From Stenopsyche tienmushanensis (lineage: Eukaryota; Arthropoda; Insecta; Trichoptera; Stenopsychidae), in contig WACJ01000361.1 in assembly GCA_008973525.1 (NCBI GenBank), positions 228,414 to 292,413 of the forward strand: DNA of 64,000 nt. Direction: 5' to 3'. Both the position numbers and the translations under genes were made by a program. The notes beneath the pieces were generated by a model, which made no database searches, was not told the DNA's origin, and saw only the letters and a list, made by a program, of their open reading frames with translations. Position 1 is the first letter of the stretch. The number at the start of each line of letters is the position of its first letter. Shown one piece after another: positions 10,269 through 22,225 of this stretch.

Positions 10269-11074
10269 ACTTAAAAATAAATCCGATAGATTCTACTGTT
10301 AAACAACCAACATAAACAAGTTGTATCCATAACATGTATTTTAATTTATTTCGTGATATTATTCCCAGTAGAATGGTCATTTTGCACAAAGTTTTGTTCA
10401 AAATGTATCACAGTATGCATGAAATGTATGTCAAAAAATACTTCTTGTTACAAAGAGGATAAATATAATACAGAAAACAACATTTTTCATTTATACCTAT
10501 TCTAGAGCAAATAAACACTTTCATAGGTGGGACATGAAAACGAATTTTTTTGAATGCATAGACATGTTCATAGAAGAATTTTATTTTCAGCTCTTCAAAT
10601 ATATTTTTGTATGAAGCTCTATTGCTCAAACAACTATGAATAAATATATATTATTTTATAAATTCTAATATATACTAACTCACATACAGATGATAATTCG
10701 TAGACATAACTATGAGAAGAATTGCACAAGTCTCGCAAAAATCGCACACTAATAATAAGCCAATACTAATTGCGATCTAAATATAAATGCATAACACACT
10801 AATCAAGTCGTAGGATTTTTTTCTTTATTATTTGAGGACATTTTTTCGTAAATTCTTCTAATTGGATAGGTTTGTTAGCTAGCCAATATTCTTATTCTTA
10901 GATAGCCAATATTCTTATATACACGCATAAATCTAAAACCATCTTTTGTATTTCAAGGAAACGTGATTGGTGACGATTTTTGAACCTTGCACTAACATTT
11001 TTTGTTATCATGACATCAAAAAACATAAACAAGCCGTAGATAAATAGATGTTTTCACATTTAATCGATTCGTAA
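10269..11074. other. LMX1-like 3'UTR and downstream noncoding
   Basis: The 3'UTR probably ends shortly after one of the AATAAA hexamers at 10510 or 10639. The rest is AT-rich with no recognised feature. Confidence 0.5.
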
Positions 11075-11077
11075 AGC

Positions 11078-11305
11078 GCATTTAGAACGCAAGGACTAAG
11101 AGACGTTTGCCATGTAATAAAATAACAAGCTAGGGGAGAATTCGAAACCTCATTTTGAAAGCCTTGCCGTATGCTGCGCCTACTACGTCCGTGCTTTAGG
11201 GGAGGTTTAAGCCTAACGATTTTTGACAACTCAGAAACATTTATTAAAAATCAAAAGTGATCGTAGTCGCTGATATTGCAAAAAGTATTTGAAATCCCAT
11301 ATAAT
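11078..11305 (+). repeat. Diverged direct repeat of 46798-47030
   Basis: About 230 bp align in the same orientation with 46798-47030. Shared runs include GACGTTTGCCA, GTAATAAAATA, TTTTGAAAGCCT, TTAGGGGAGG and TTTATTAAAAATC. The copies are relatively GC-rich. No consistent reading frame is conserved between them. It could be an unrecognised repeat or a duplicated noncoding element. Confidence 0.6.
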
Positions 11306-11924
11306 TTACGTTTATAAAAATATTTATTCTAATAAAATAAGAATCTATCTTCATCACATGCATCACTTTTTTTTAAGGTGGCTTTTATCAATTTTAAAGT
11401 GGGTTTATACATAGCGTATAAAAATGTGGTCGCCAGCCACACCTCCTGTAGATTAGAATCCAAGATAGATTGAGTTATTAATCTGACTGCTCAATCGCAG
11501 GACTACCTTGTTTAATTAATATTGAAGTACTTCCAACAGCTTTTATGGATAGAATTACAGATTTTAAGGTAAAATCAAAAATATCTGAATTATTTAAAAA
11601 TCCAATTGACATCAACAACGTTGAAAAAGACTTTTAAATAAAATTAATCCACCTTCCAGCGATTAATAGATTGATGACAATATGCAGTTAGAAGAATTTG
11701 ATTACCCAAAACTAAAAATATCCTGGAAAAATAATATCAATTTTTGATAGATAGGACATATTTTTGTGAACAATCCATTTAAATAACCTACGTATACAAA
11801 ATAATTTACAAATTAGGCTTCAATTTAAAAATAAATCACATTGTCCAAAGAAACTCGCACAGTGCATGATCATAATTTGGATATAAAGAATATATTTATT
11901 ATTACTTTTTAATAAGATATATGG

Positions 11925-12462
11925 GCTATTTCAACAACGACCATGTTGTTAAAGCAAGGTCTGATAAATTTATTATGAACTAATTAATAGTGTATGGCAA
12001 TTTATTACAAAAGATTGTAGCGTTGAAAAACGTGTGCAAATTATTAAATTTTATTCTCAAAATTAGTACTCCGTTTGAAAAACGTTTCCCTGAAAAAACG
12101 GATTTTGGACAATACCAATCAATACAAGATATGCCCCATACGACGCATGCCACGATGGACATTCTACACAAGCAATTTGAGGGCACGGTTATCCCACGCG
12201 GCGGCGACGTGAACTGACTACCAATATACGATCCTACGATTTAACACTTTTAGACTTCTTCCTTTGGGGTTATCTTAAATCGCAGGTCTATCTTAATCCG
12301 CAAACAATTGATGTCCTCAAAGACAACATAACCAACACCATCTGAAAAATTCAGTTAGATTTATGCGACAAAGTCGTCGAAAATTGGGCCTACCGAAAAC
12401 GTTCCACCAAGCAAAGCCATGGTGAACATTTGAAAGATTTTATATTCCATAACTGAATTAAA
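11925..12462 (+). pseudogene. Decayed DDE transposase (TPLDFFLWG family)
   Basis: The + strand reads, across frames, YDLTLLDFFLWGYLKSQVYLN, then QTIDVLKDNI, then QLDLCDKVVENW, ending HLKDFIFHN. This order matches the C-terminal half of a Tc1/mariner-like transposase family common in insects. Stops and frameshifts show it is dead. A second tail lies inverted at about 49505-49650. Confidence 0.65.
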
Positions 12463-12465
12463 ATG

Positions 12466-14277
12466 AAATGAAAAAAATTAAGATTAGCTTTAAGCAATAA
12501 ATACCGCTAAGAACTAGAGAACTTGGACACAAAACTTTAATTTCAAAATGTGATAACTCTTCAATAAGCCAACATATTAAGCCCAAATTTTGATGATAGT
12601 TTATTTTAAAATTATACAATGGTAAAATTGGTAAAAAGGTGCTTGGTTGAAGCGAATGTACGTATTTATTAAATATAAAGACAACGAATGATACATTTAC
12701 AACAATAAATGCATTCATATTTCATGTTTCTAAACACTTTTTTTAAACACATTTGTATGCACAAAAGTATCTGTATAGAACTAGTCGATAAATTTTATTT
12801 TAATACCATTTCAGCTATTTATAATATTAACGATACAGCATATTAAATAAATGTTAGAACAATTATAAAGTTTAACGTGTTTTTTAGCATACATAAAGAT
12901 CTGTGTGGGCTTAATCTATTTTTTTAGGGTTTATAAGCCTTTTTCTTTATCATATTTTTAAAATATACAATCCAAATAAATTGACGATTATTATAATGAA
13001 TGTATTGGAATAATGCTTTGAAATTTTCACAGAACAGAAAATTGTTGTGCAATAATATAAAATACATTTGCTATCATCGATTTTTAATTCTCTTTCTTCA
13101 TAAACACATTCTTATAGTCTTTAATTATGTTACTATATTAAAATTTAAAAAATATCATCATAATATTACAATTTCTATAGGGTGTATCCATTTATCTGAA
13201 AAAGGTTTATTATGTTTTTCTGTACTTATCATGATAGGAAGAAATAAATTACTAATTATAACTTGATTAAATAAAACACTAACTTTGTAGATTATTTTTT
13301 TATTCAATACATAGTTTTTATATAAATATATTAATTTAATTTTAAATCGTGAAAGCGAGCCAAAATATTAAGAGAATTTGCATTGAAATCATCACAAAGA
13401 AAATCTCATAAAAAATAAATACAATATTTCTGAGGAAATGAAAATCAAAATATTTATGTCAATTTGAACTCGCACTATTCATGTGTTTGCACGATATTTT
13501 ATAACTATCACGTTTAATAGCTATTTTTATTCAAGCAAATATACATATCTGTTTGAAATTATATTTGCAGATTAATTTGCGCTGAATAAAAAAATATATC
13601 CGGAAGTTTTAGATCAAAACAATAGTATTAAGATATATAGAAATACAAATTTTCTGAACAATTGGATACAATTATGAAATTCTGATATGTTTTTTTCTAT
13701 TTTTCACTGATTTCATCGCCATCAGCTTCACAGTTTTATCCATAAGCACTCGTCAACGTTTCAAGTTAATTCAATGGTCTTATAAATGTCATTATTCACA
13801 AGATTTACAGCTAGGGTTGACCAGATGATGCACTGTCTCGGTCAACCGTATACTCCACAATTGTCCCTCGACCGCAAACAACAGTCCTTCCTGTTCGTAA
13901 TCTTCGTAGCCTTCACCGCGCCCGATTCGACCGTTTATGAAGAGATACCACCAAAACGGGTGTGTTAAAATGTACTTTCTAAAAGAGAGGGTAAAAGTGA
14001 AAGCGCATGTCCAAAGAAAGCCCCCAATTCACGGGTTTGGTGGAAAGGGTAGTATTTTCTCCTTGCTCTTATTAAATTTTGGCATAGGGTCGAAGGCGAC
14101 AGACAACAGGAGATCATTGATGGCAAACAGTTTGAATACATTTTTAAAAAAAAATACAAATACGTCATGGATTCCTTTTATAAATTCATCATAGAATACG
14201 TTCAAATACACAATTAAAATAGGTTTTTTTATATAGAACGATGAACTGATGACTGAAAACCGCCCTTAAATATATCA
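12466..14277. other. Noncoding, mostly AT-rich
   Basis: No gene is recognised; the 86- and 88-codon frames are low-complexity AT-rich frames. The part at 13790-14120 is more complex and includes the 8-bp inverted repeat GGTTGACC..GGTCAACC at 13815-13822 and 13840-13847, with a 17-nt loop. Confidence 0.5.
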
Positions 14278-14395
14278 ATGCAGTAAACTCTTTTGTAGGC
14301 ACCACTGAAATTTCATTTCAATCTATTAGATATTTTAAGAATTGTATCAAATTTACGAAAGATTTCATGAATTTCTTGCGAAATAACCCGGACAT
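14278..14395 (+). repeat. Dispersed repeat shared with 22103-22225
   Basis: The two copies share GCAGTAAAC, GGCACC.CTG, AATTTCATTTCAA and TTTAAGAATT.TAT in order and orientation. The second lies about 95 bp beyond the mariner at 21138-22008. The class is unknown. Confidence 0.55.
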
Positions 14396-15629
14396 TGGGC
14401 GATATTTGGCGCAAAAATCTCAACATAATCATGTAATATAATAATTTTAGTCTTAAAAGAAAAATAGTAAAAAAGCTTTATTAATGGTTTTTTTAAAAAT
14501 TGTTATGTATTTACAGCATATACATATTTTTGACTATATTCATAATAAATTAATTAATCAAACTTGTAGATAATTCCATTGAGAGCATATTGGCTCAAAT
14601 AGGTAAACGATTGTTTGCTTTCAATCTATCTCATTCCATAATAGCTCATTCGGAGACAAGGCTGTATTGTGGGAGTTAATTTATATTTTTCAATTTAAAA
14701 AATCGTACAGATTTTTGAAGTATTTTTGAAATGCTGAAATGTAAAAATTCGTCCTAATATTTGATGACCTGAAGGTAATGCACCCGGTCTTTTTACCTCC
14801 AAAGCAACCCCATACAATCTGTTTATTCAATTTGCTTAATTTAAGATATATATCCATAAATATCCAGCGCTATATATCCATAAAATCCTAATTAAATTAC
14901 ACATACAAAAAATGAGATTTTAGAAGATCTACTTTCATTTAATGGTGCGGTCAACTAAGAAGCTTTAAAGATTGTTTTGACGATAACAAAATAAGGTATT
15001 TTCCTGTCATTCGATCTATATCGCCTGATGTCTTCTAATGGTATAAATCATTATAACAAGAAGGAAATCTTTATCTCAATTTTTAGCAATTCCCTTGATT
15101 AAAAAGCATTTTGTGTTTTTTAATTATATAAATAAAAATCATGATGAAAATTAAAAAAATATTTAATAAAAAATCATCCTTTGAACTTTAAAAGGAAGTT
15201 GCAACACGATTTTCTCAATGCTTATTCGTTCTAAAATGCAATTAAACACATTTTTTAGTAGCTCGTGAGAATTACTCTATGAAATCTATATATTTTTACA
15301 TTTATATTAACATTATGTTGCACATTATTAGCTATCTAACATTGAAAATAAGAAGGAAAGAAAATCTTTACAACAGTAAACTGATATGGTTTTACACAAA
15401 ACTATATAATATACGGCGTTTCCAAACTTATAGTCGGTGGTGTGCATATCCCGTCATATGTGGAAGAATCAGTAGTATATATGTAGAACTCAAAGTGGTT
15501 TCCATTATATAGCTTAATCGGTTTTGGAGATTAATTGCACTTAAGCTGCTGCACTTTCAAGACGTGTTTTGTGCTCTTTCGATGACTATACTCATCAAGA
15601 ATAAATTGTGTTTTTTAAAATTCAAATTT
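14396..15629. other. Noncoding, nothing recognised
   Basis: AT-rich sequence with short ORFs of biased composition only. A minor local duplication of TATATATCCATAAA occurs near 14850-14885. Confidence 0.5.
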
Positions 15630-15639
15630 AACAACCCAA

Positions 15640-16600
15640 TTTACAATGGAGCGATATTCGCCGATCAAAGAATTTATTTGAAATTAAATGCTTTATCAAT
15701 TTTTCAAAAAAGAGACTGCAAAATGCGCCACCAAAAATATTTGCGATATACTAGGCGATATTTTAAGTGTTCGCCAATGTAGAAATTGGTTCCAGAAATT
15801 TTGATTTAAAAAATAGCCTGGAAGTATAAGATTGGGTAAGGTGGATGCCTCCACACCAACTGCTGAAAACGAAAGTACTCCAACAGCAACTATTGAAAAA
15901 ATATCGGCAACCTCGGATACTCATGGTTGAGTATTCAAAGAAATCTGAAAAAAATCGGGAAGGTGCAGAGACAAGGAAGATAGGTGCCGCACGAGCTAAG
16001 CGAAGAGAACCTGTGGGACCGCATTAACGCATGCGAACAACTTTTAAAAATGGAATCTGAAAAGCCGTTTTCAGGCGACTTAATAACTGGAGATTAGTGC
16101 GTTCTTTACTCTAATTATCGACGCAAAAATCAATGGCTATCGAAGGATCAAGTAGCAAAACCGACCACTAAGCCCGGCCTGACAACAACAAAAAAAATCA
16201 TTTGTCTGTTCTCCAAGGGTATCATTCATTGATCTTAAACCTAGACAAACAATTAATGGAATACTTTATTGTGAATAATTAGACCGTTTAACGATGGAAA
16301 TACAAAGAAAACGACCCTCTCTCGTACATCGAATACAAATGTTTTTAAAGTATGCTCGCCTCCATACGGCGAAAATAACGCGGGAAAAAATAAAAAAGCC
16401 TTGGATGAAAGACAATTTGACATGTTTCTTATTCTCCAGACATCGCTCTGTCGTATTTCTATCTTTTTAGATCTCTACAGCATTATTTGGATGGGAAAAA
16501 TTACAAAACAACCGATGAGATCAAAAATGATCTTAGAGAATATTTTCGTTCAAAGCCCGTGATGTTTTATGACAGAGGCAATTCCAATTTTACGTCAGTT
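15640..16600 (+). pseudogene. Mariner transposase relic
   Basis: Frames on the + strand give NICDILGDILSVRQCRNWFQKF (split here by variable decay), matching the N-terminal HTH region. Further on come VSYSPDIALSYFYLF, then RSLQHYLDGKNYKTTDEI, then YFRSKPVMFYDRG, the C-terminal half of mariner transposases. The third catalytic Asp position (APSD in the family) reads ALSY, so the active site is lost, and stops interrupt the body. Confidence 0.7.
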
Positions 16601-16604
16601 TTTA

Positions 16605-16750
16605 GCTCGCTAACCGTTGATTTCCAATGTCTTTTCAGCTAGGCTCAGCATTAGCGACAGGCTGTGACTTTTCACTCTTAAATGATCGCTCTCCCTTTCG
16701 TCTTTTCTAGCTTAATAAATACAATATACGTCTCGGTTACTCTGAAATAT
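16605..16750. repeat. Dispersed repeat, inverted copy at 59715-59880
   Basis: The segment with TAGGCTCAG.ATTAGCGACAG and GCTGTGACTTTTCAC..TTAAATGATCG aligns with the reverse complement of 59715-59880. It immediately follows the mariner relic. The class is unknown. Confidence 0.6.
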
Positions 16751-17129
16751 ATTGTCAGATTTTTTATTCAATTTAGACTTGTTCAGCGTTTTATTCGAAT
16801 ATTGAAATGCTATGACTGAGAAACCCTGATAGATCAATAGAATTTAGGCTAGTACAAACTCCACTAGATCTAATATCATATTTTAATATTAGCGAGCTCA
16901 ATTTTTCTAACGTCAATTTATTTTTGTCAAATGCAAATATTAGTTTTTGTAAAACTGTTATTAAATTTAATTAAACATATACATAACACAATTATTTAAT
17001 ATGTTATATGCAAAACATAAACTTTATATAAAATATATGAATATTGACTTCCAGGTGTATTGTCATCCCTTGACCTAAACGTCCACTTCTGTAGTAATCT
17101 ACAGAAATCTGCAAATAATTTCAATATTT

Positions 17130-17938
17130 ACCATCAAAAGTCAGCCGTTTTGGTATAAAATTATTTGAAATATGTGAATGCAAAACAGGCTATGTGCTAG
17201 GTATAATCGTATATACAGGATCAACCTCAGAATACACTCGAAATGTAAAGAGAAATCATCTCGAAATGCCAAAATTCAACGAAAAAATGAAGAAAGGAGA
17301 TTCGTCTTCATAGAAAAACGATTATAGCTCTAGCACGGAAAGACAAAAGAGACGTTACTATGTCATCGACAATTCATATTCCAGAATTTATAGAAACTGG
17401 AAAAACAAATTACAAAACTGGCGAGCCCGTACTAAAACCTGCTGTTGCTATTGATTATAGTTAAAATATGCGAAGTGTAGATAGGAGTGCCATGATGATA
17501 AGCTTCGTAAAACCTATCAGAAAAACCAAAAGATGGTATAAGAAGCTCCTAATACATATAATTGATCTGTCTATGTTCAATGCACATGCACTGTATATAC
17601 TGAAAAAACCAGAAAGCGATGTCACTTATTATCACTTATTATCAAGTCAATTATTTGAAAAATATAAAATACTGGTAGCTGCGAAAAAAACCTCCATGAG
17701 TCTACCGTCACGAATAGGAGTCAATATTCATTTTATTGGTACTACACCCTCTTCGTTTGAACCAAAACCTGGAAAAAAGAAGATTTATTGGTTGTTCCTC
17801 TTCAAAAAAAAGAACCAATACAAAACATGTTTGTTTGTACCATTATGTGTAGAACCATGTTTTCAAATTTATTACACACGATTGAATTTTTATAATAATT
17901 ATAAGAATTATATGATAATATTTGTATGCATAAATTGA
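17130..17938 (+). pseudogene. piggyBac transposase C-terminal half, broken
   Basis: From about 17130 a frame reads KLFEICECKTGYVLGIIVYTG, the piggyBac (PGBD4-like) region preceding the third catalytic Asp. After a frame change near 17280-17340 the sequence continues ARKDKRDVTMSST. The 156-codon frame from 17468 carries MRSVDRSAMMISF, then RKTKRWYKKLLIHIIDLSMFN and the C-terminal segment PLCVEPCFQIYY, which resembles the Cys-rich tail (CVVPCF..YH). An in-frame TAA just before 17468 and lost cysteines show decay. I see no intact ends. Confidence 0.75.
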
Positions 17939-18993
17939 GACAACCCTAAATAAACAATCAATTTTAATGGCGTGTATATAATATTAACAGAAAATTAAAT
18001 TAATGAAATATATTCATTGTGTTGTGGAAACCCTAATCAAGAATCACTCAAAAGCCGTAAATGATCCCGTAGGATGGCATGTGGTATACATACATATGCT
18101 AGGATACACAAGTCACCTTTTGGCAATAAAATATGCAAGTCAAACTCCTTTTTATGCAATATTTAATATCTTTAAATTCGCTGGCGTGGATCGCACGACT
18201 CGCTTATTACGCTATGGCAGTTAAAATGTTAAGGACTTCCATACATTCATCTCCTTGGAATTGCATTTGAAAAGAAAAGGTGAACTCGATCTCTTGGACA
18301 AAAATGCCTTATTTTTCTCATACGACTAACATACCAATTTTTTTTCCACTATATAAAAATTCCTCAATCTCTTTACTTTAGATTTAGGAATCTCAATTTC
18401 ATTTTCGCTTTAAGGCAGTTCGATTTCATTGTCTTCGGAACTTGTAGTAGTGCGCTCTCGAGTCGGCGTATTGATATTTGGTTCCACACATTGAAAAGAA
18501 GATCTTTATGGAATGGAATGACTTTTTATTAATTATTTAGATCTTTTTTGATTTCATATTTATTGCCGAAGAAGTCGGCTTATCATATGTCGGATGTATC
18601 ATATGAAACTTCTGAATTATAAAACAGAGAGCAATATAAATTTGGGTATGTTTTCATATCATTCCATAAGCAATAATCAGCATAAATTAAAAAATAATTT
18701 TAAAAGTTTTTGTAATTTTGCTCATAAAGTTCAAAGAAATAAGGGGAATTTGCAATAGGAATGGAAGCAGGAAGCTTACATGCATGCCATTGATTCGCAA
18801 ACGTCTTATATTGAAAAATAGGAATCTTTTGTAAATAATAATGTGGTTGAAATAGATATGTTATGATATTAATCTCAACTGATATGAGGCGGTGAAATAA
18901 AAACTAATCAATGGAGAGTGTTTTTTTGATGCATAATGAGCGTCATCGGTGTAATGATGACAAAAATGAAACAAACCAGGTTCAGAACGAATA
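17939..18993. other. Noncoding, nothing firm
   Basis: A 73-codon frame at 18003-18224 has no recognisable domain. The rest is AT-rich. The right part leads into the duplicated block at 18994. Confidence 0.45.
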
Positions 18994-19218
18994 ATTCGAT
19001 GACCTTGAAAGCAGGTATCCTGTAATTCCTTGGTTACCATGTACCACGTGTTGCCGTTCCTGACACGTGACACAAAGAAAGGGATGCTCCGGCGCGACCC
19101 CTCTGTGTCGAGCTGAGCAATAAAGGATGCATCTCATCCCCGACCCAAATGCACCGACATATTAAATTCTGGACGCCGTTTGATGGCCGAAGCCTAAGGG
19201 AGCAATATGCCAAGGGTG
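18994..19218 (+). promoter_or_regulatory. Duplicated noncoding block E, copy 1
   Basis: About 225 bp, GC-rich for the region, align with the reverse complement of 43942-44210. Shared runs include ATTCGATGACCTT, AAAGGGATGCTCCGG, TGTGTCGAG, CATATTAAATTC-like and GACGCCGTTTGATG. Two CACGTG E-boxes (19045-19050 and 19064-19069) are separated by 13 bp; the other copy keeps both with the same spacing. Neither copy has a conserved reading frame. A cis-regulatory role is inferred from this conservation. A low-copy repeat is the alternative. Confidence 0.55.
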
Positions 19219-19620
19219 TTTTGCAAAAAGAAAAAAATCGCGCAAAATATATTTCGAAGGAGGGTTTAAATTGTTTTAAAACATCCGACATTTAGAATCA
19301 AATTTTAAACTACTCGATAAAACCACAAATGCACATTTCATTTTTATGCCTATTTCAATTCGATTCCATGATTTCATATGTTATTAGATCCTCTTCTGTA
19401 TAATACAGCTTCCATACATTATTTAAATAATGGATGAGATCAACTTAATATAAATATTAATATAAATGAGATAAGGAAGCCTAAAACATCGATTTATTAG
19501 CTTGAATACTTAGCCCATAAATCCTTTATATTATGGGCTATTTTAATTCCATGACTTCATATAAAAACCATTATTAAATGTAACGTGAACGGTTAGAAGG
19601 CAAACTATAGCGTATCTTAT

Positions 19621-19920
19621 TCGCATTGAGCGCATGTTTACACAGGAGTAATGAAAACGCTCGAAGGAATCATTGAAGGGTTCCTGGTATTTTTAAAGGA
19701 ATCCGATGGAAAGTATAATACTTAGGAAGCATGCGCACGGGGATATAAAGCGGTAAAATATATTTTAGGGGTGCTGATTTGGAATATATAATAGCTGCTT
19801 AGTCTGACAATAAATTTCAACCCTATATATCATTACATGCTGACTCACGTGCGCTAAAAATGTAATTAAAAATTGTGCGGGGGTAGACCAAATACCCATA
19901 TATAAATATCTTTGAATTGA
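19621..19920 (+). promoter_or_regulatory. Duplicated noncoding block F, copy 1
   Basis: About 300 bp align nearly end to end with the reverse complement of 37103-37415. A 25-bp stretch is identical (19761-19785 versus 37243-37267 inverted). A TGCTGACTCA site at 19838-19847, resembling a Maf/AP-1 half palindrome, is also shared, as are GCGCATGCTT and a TTACACAGGAGTAATGA-like run. There is no shared ORF and there are no terminal repeats. It lies beside block E in the same relative order as in the second copy, so both probably derive from one duplication. Confidence 0.6.
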
Positions 19921-19925
19921 TTGAT

Positions 19926-21137
19926 GTGCTGTGGTTTAAGTTCAACTTTTTGAAATACAGCGTGTCTTCGATAGCATACATATGAAATCTGATGCATAAA
20001 ATCAGCATTATGCAAATAATTCATCATATGATGAATTATTAAATAAGAAAGAATCTAGGCGAGGAATTAAATTCGATTGCGGGTGCAAAAATGACTATCG
20101 AATATCGTTGAAGGGGATAAGTCAATGAAATTCCTCTTTATTAGATCTTTTATCGATTTTTTCTATTTTGAAATCGATTTAAGCGGTTGCTATAATATTG
20201 AAAGAACGTTTAAAAAGATAGACGTAAAAAGTTTTTCTTTTAATATACGAAATTCATTCAGCTTTCGTCTACATTTAAGAAGTTAACAAATCATATAATC
20301 GTTTGTAAGACTAAGCCTTCTTATGTTCGTATGGTAAGAAATGACAATAAAATCACACTTAATTTATTTCTAAATTATTATAAATTGTCGATAGATTATA
20401 AAACTCTTCCACGAATGAACTGAACTATTTTGATTAACAACCGATATGACATGCTTCAGTTCTAAAGAACTTTTGCAGAGAAATTCTTAATGGGTTTTCT
20501 AAGTTCTTGATAATGCGTCAGGTACGGATTTTCTAATATTGAAAATATTGAAAAATAAAAAAATAATAAGCGGTCGAAGAAAAGTTGGTGTTTTTACCAA
20601 TATTTTTTTGTAGTTTTTTGTTCATTAAATAAACATTTTTGAATATTTTTTGATAGTTGTAGTCTATACGACGAAGGCATTTATTATACAAGTGTCTGCC
20701 AAATTTCATAAAGAATTCTCATCTAAGGCGTGTGGGTGTACTCCCATAAGCTTAGAAAAAGTAGTTTCGAGAAAAACGCGTTTAAAGTTTCTCCTCTCCT
20801 GAGCTTCGCGAAGCGCAGCTTTTCTTCATCGGCCTATAACTTTGCCAATATCATTTATATCGACTTGAAATTTACTGAACATATTCTTAAACATTGGTTC
20901 TTTCCGATACACGAAGAAAAAAAACTGTTTTTTTAACCAACAATGTAGAAACGTCCCTTAAATTAATGATTTAAACACATTAATTTATTTAAATTTCTTT
21001 CTATGAAATACGCACATGTGTCAATATTTTATTCGTATAAAATATACGTAAATTTTAATAGAAATTTTATTCAAAAAATATTTACAATACTTCTTAGAAT
21101 ACATTCGAATATACAATTCAAATTTAATTTTTATATA
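19926..21137. other. Noncoding with fragment of dispersed repeat
   Basis: At about 20855-20915 the sequence (TTTACTGAAC.TATTCTTAAAC, TTGGTTCTTTCCGATACACG) matches 27605-27675. TTTCGAGAAAAACGCGTTTA at about 20765 matches 41512-41531. These mark pieces of one or more dispersed repeats. No gene is recognised. Confidence 0.5.
20015..20040. repeat. 26-bp perfect palindrome
   Basis: AATAATTCATCAT is followed directly by its complement, with no loop. It contains inverted TAATT homeodomain-like cores and lies 95 bp after block F. In AT-rich DNA such palindromes can arise by chance, so a function is speculative. Confidence 0.7.
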
Positions 21138-22008
21138 TTAGGGTGTCCCATAAGTTTCTTTCGTTTTCATATTAAGAAAAAATAAACGATTCCATTCTGT
21201 TCTATTACCTTTCTCCATCTCTCCGAAAGCCTCATAATGCCTTCTTGCCGAAATTTCCCAGGTTTGTTGGCAAAATATTGATCAAGATACATTTTTACAT
21301 CATTTTTTGAATTAAAATTTTTACCAAGTAAAGATTTTTTTAATGAAAGAAATAAATAATAATCTGAAGGAGCAATGTCCGGAGAGTATGGAGGATGAGC
21401 TAAAACATCCCAGTCAAATGATAATATTTCATTTCTGACGAGCAAAGACACATGAGGCCTGGCGTTATCGTCATGAAAAACAACGCCTCGTCTGTTCGCT
21501 AATTCTGGCCGTTTTTTTGGCAATTGCATCCTTTAGATTGTCTAGTTGGAAACAATATTTTGTTGAATCGATCGTTTCACCTTGCTGAAGTAGCTCATAA
21601 TAAACTACCTCCTTCCAGTCCCACCAAATGCATAGCAAAACTTTTTTTGGATGTAGGCCAGGTTTAGCTACAGTTTCAAGCTTCTGTACCCTTGATCCGA
21701 GACCGTTTACGTTGGATATTCTCATAGAGTATCCAACTTTCATCTCCAGTGACAAGTTTCTTCAAAAAAGGGTTGGCTATTATGTCGTTGGAGAAGAAGT
21801 TCGCATGTTGAAATACGCTGAAGTTTATTTGAGTCAGTCAGTTCATGAGGAAGCCACACATCTGAACGATGTAGCCCAATTTTGTCAGATGATTATGGAA
21901 TTTCTAACATGTTAACTATTTCGCGAACAGTATATCGCGGGTTTTCTTCAACCATGGCTATGATTAGATCTGTGTTCATTTGCGAAAGAAACTTATGGAA
22001 CAACATAA
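21138..22008 (-). mobile_element. Mariner element, internally deleted
   Basis: The terminal inverted repeats read TTAGGGTGTCCCATAAGTTTC at the left and its complement (GAAACTTATGGAACAACATAA) at the right, each beside TA. The minus strand encodes transposase fragments: an N-terminal scrap with NTDLIIAMVEENPRYTVREI, then AKPGLHPKKVLLCIWWDWK and HDDNARPHVSL, then HPPYSPDIAPSDYYLF. Between the Asp of DNA and that of APSD there are 34 residues, the DD34D mariner spacing. At 871 bp it is shorter than a full mariner (about 1.3 kb), and frameshifts and stops break the reading frame. A close copy is at 32583-33125. Confidence 0.88.
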
Positions 22009-22102
22009 TAGAACGAGGAATTGACTGTGAGTTGTCCTTATTTCATACAATTCAAGTTAAAAATTTAGCAGATTGAAAATCATTATTATGTTTGTATATA
22101 TA

Positions 22103-22225
22103 GATGCAGTAAACCATTTTATTGGCACCGCTGCAATTTCATTTCAACCTATTAGCTGGTTTAAGAATTATATACATTTAACGAAAAAAAATAGAGTTTT
22201 ATGAAATCATTCGGATTTTGGTCGA
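22103..22225 (+). repeat. Dispersed repeat shared with 14278-14395
   Basis: This is the second copy of the GCAGTAAAC..GGCACC repeat described at 14278, with the same orientation. Confidence 0.55.

Noticed and set aside
13000..13266. 88-codon frame as a small protein gene
   Set aside because: Low complexity, AT-driven residues only.
17468..17938. Domesticated piggyBac (PGBD-type) host gene
   Set aside because: The upstream transposase half is in other frames with stops, and C-terminal cysteines are lost, so a dead element is simpler.
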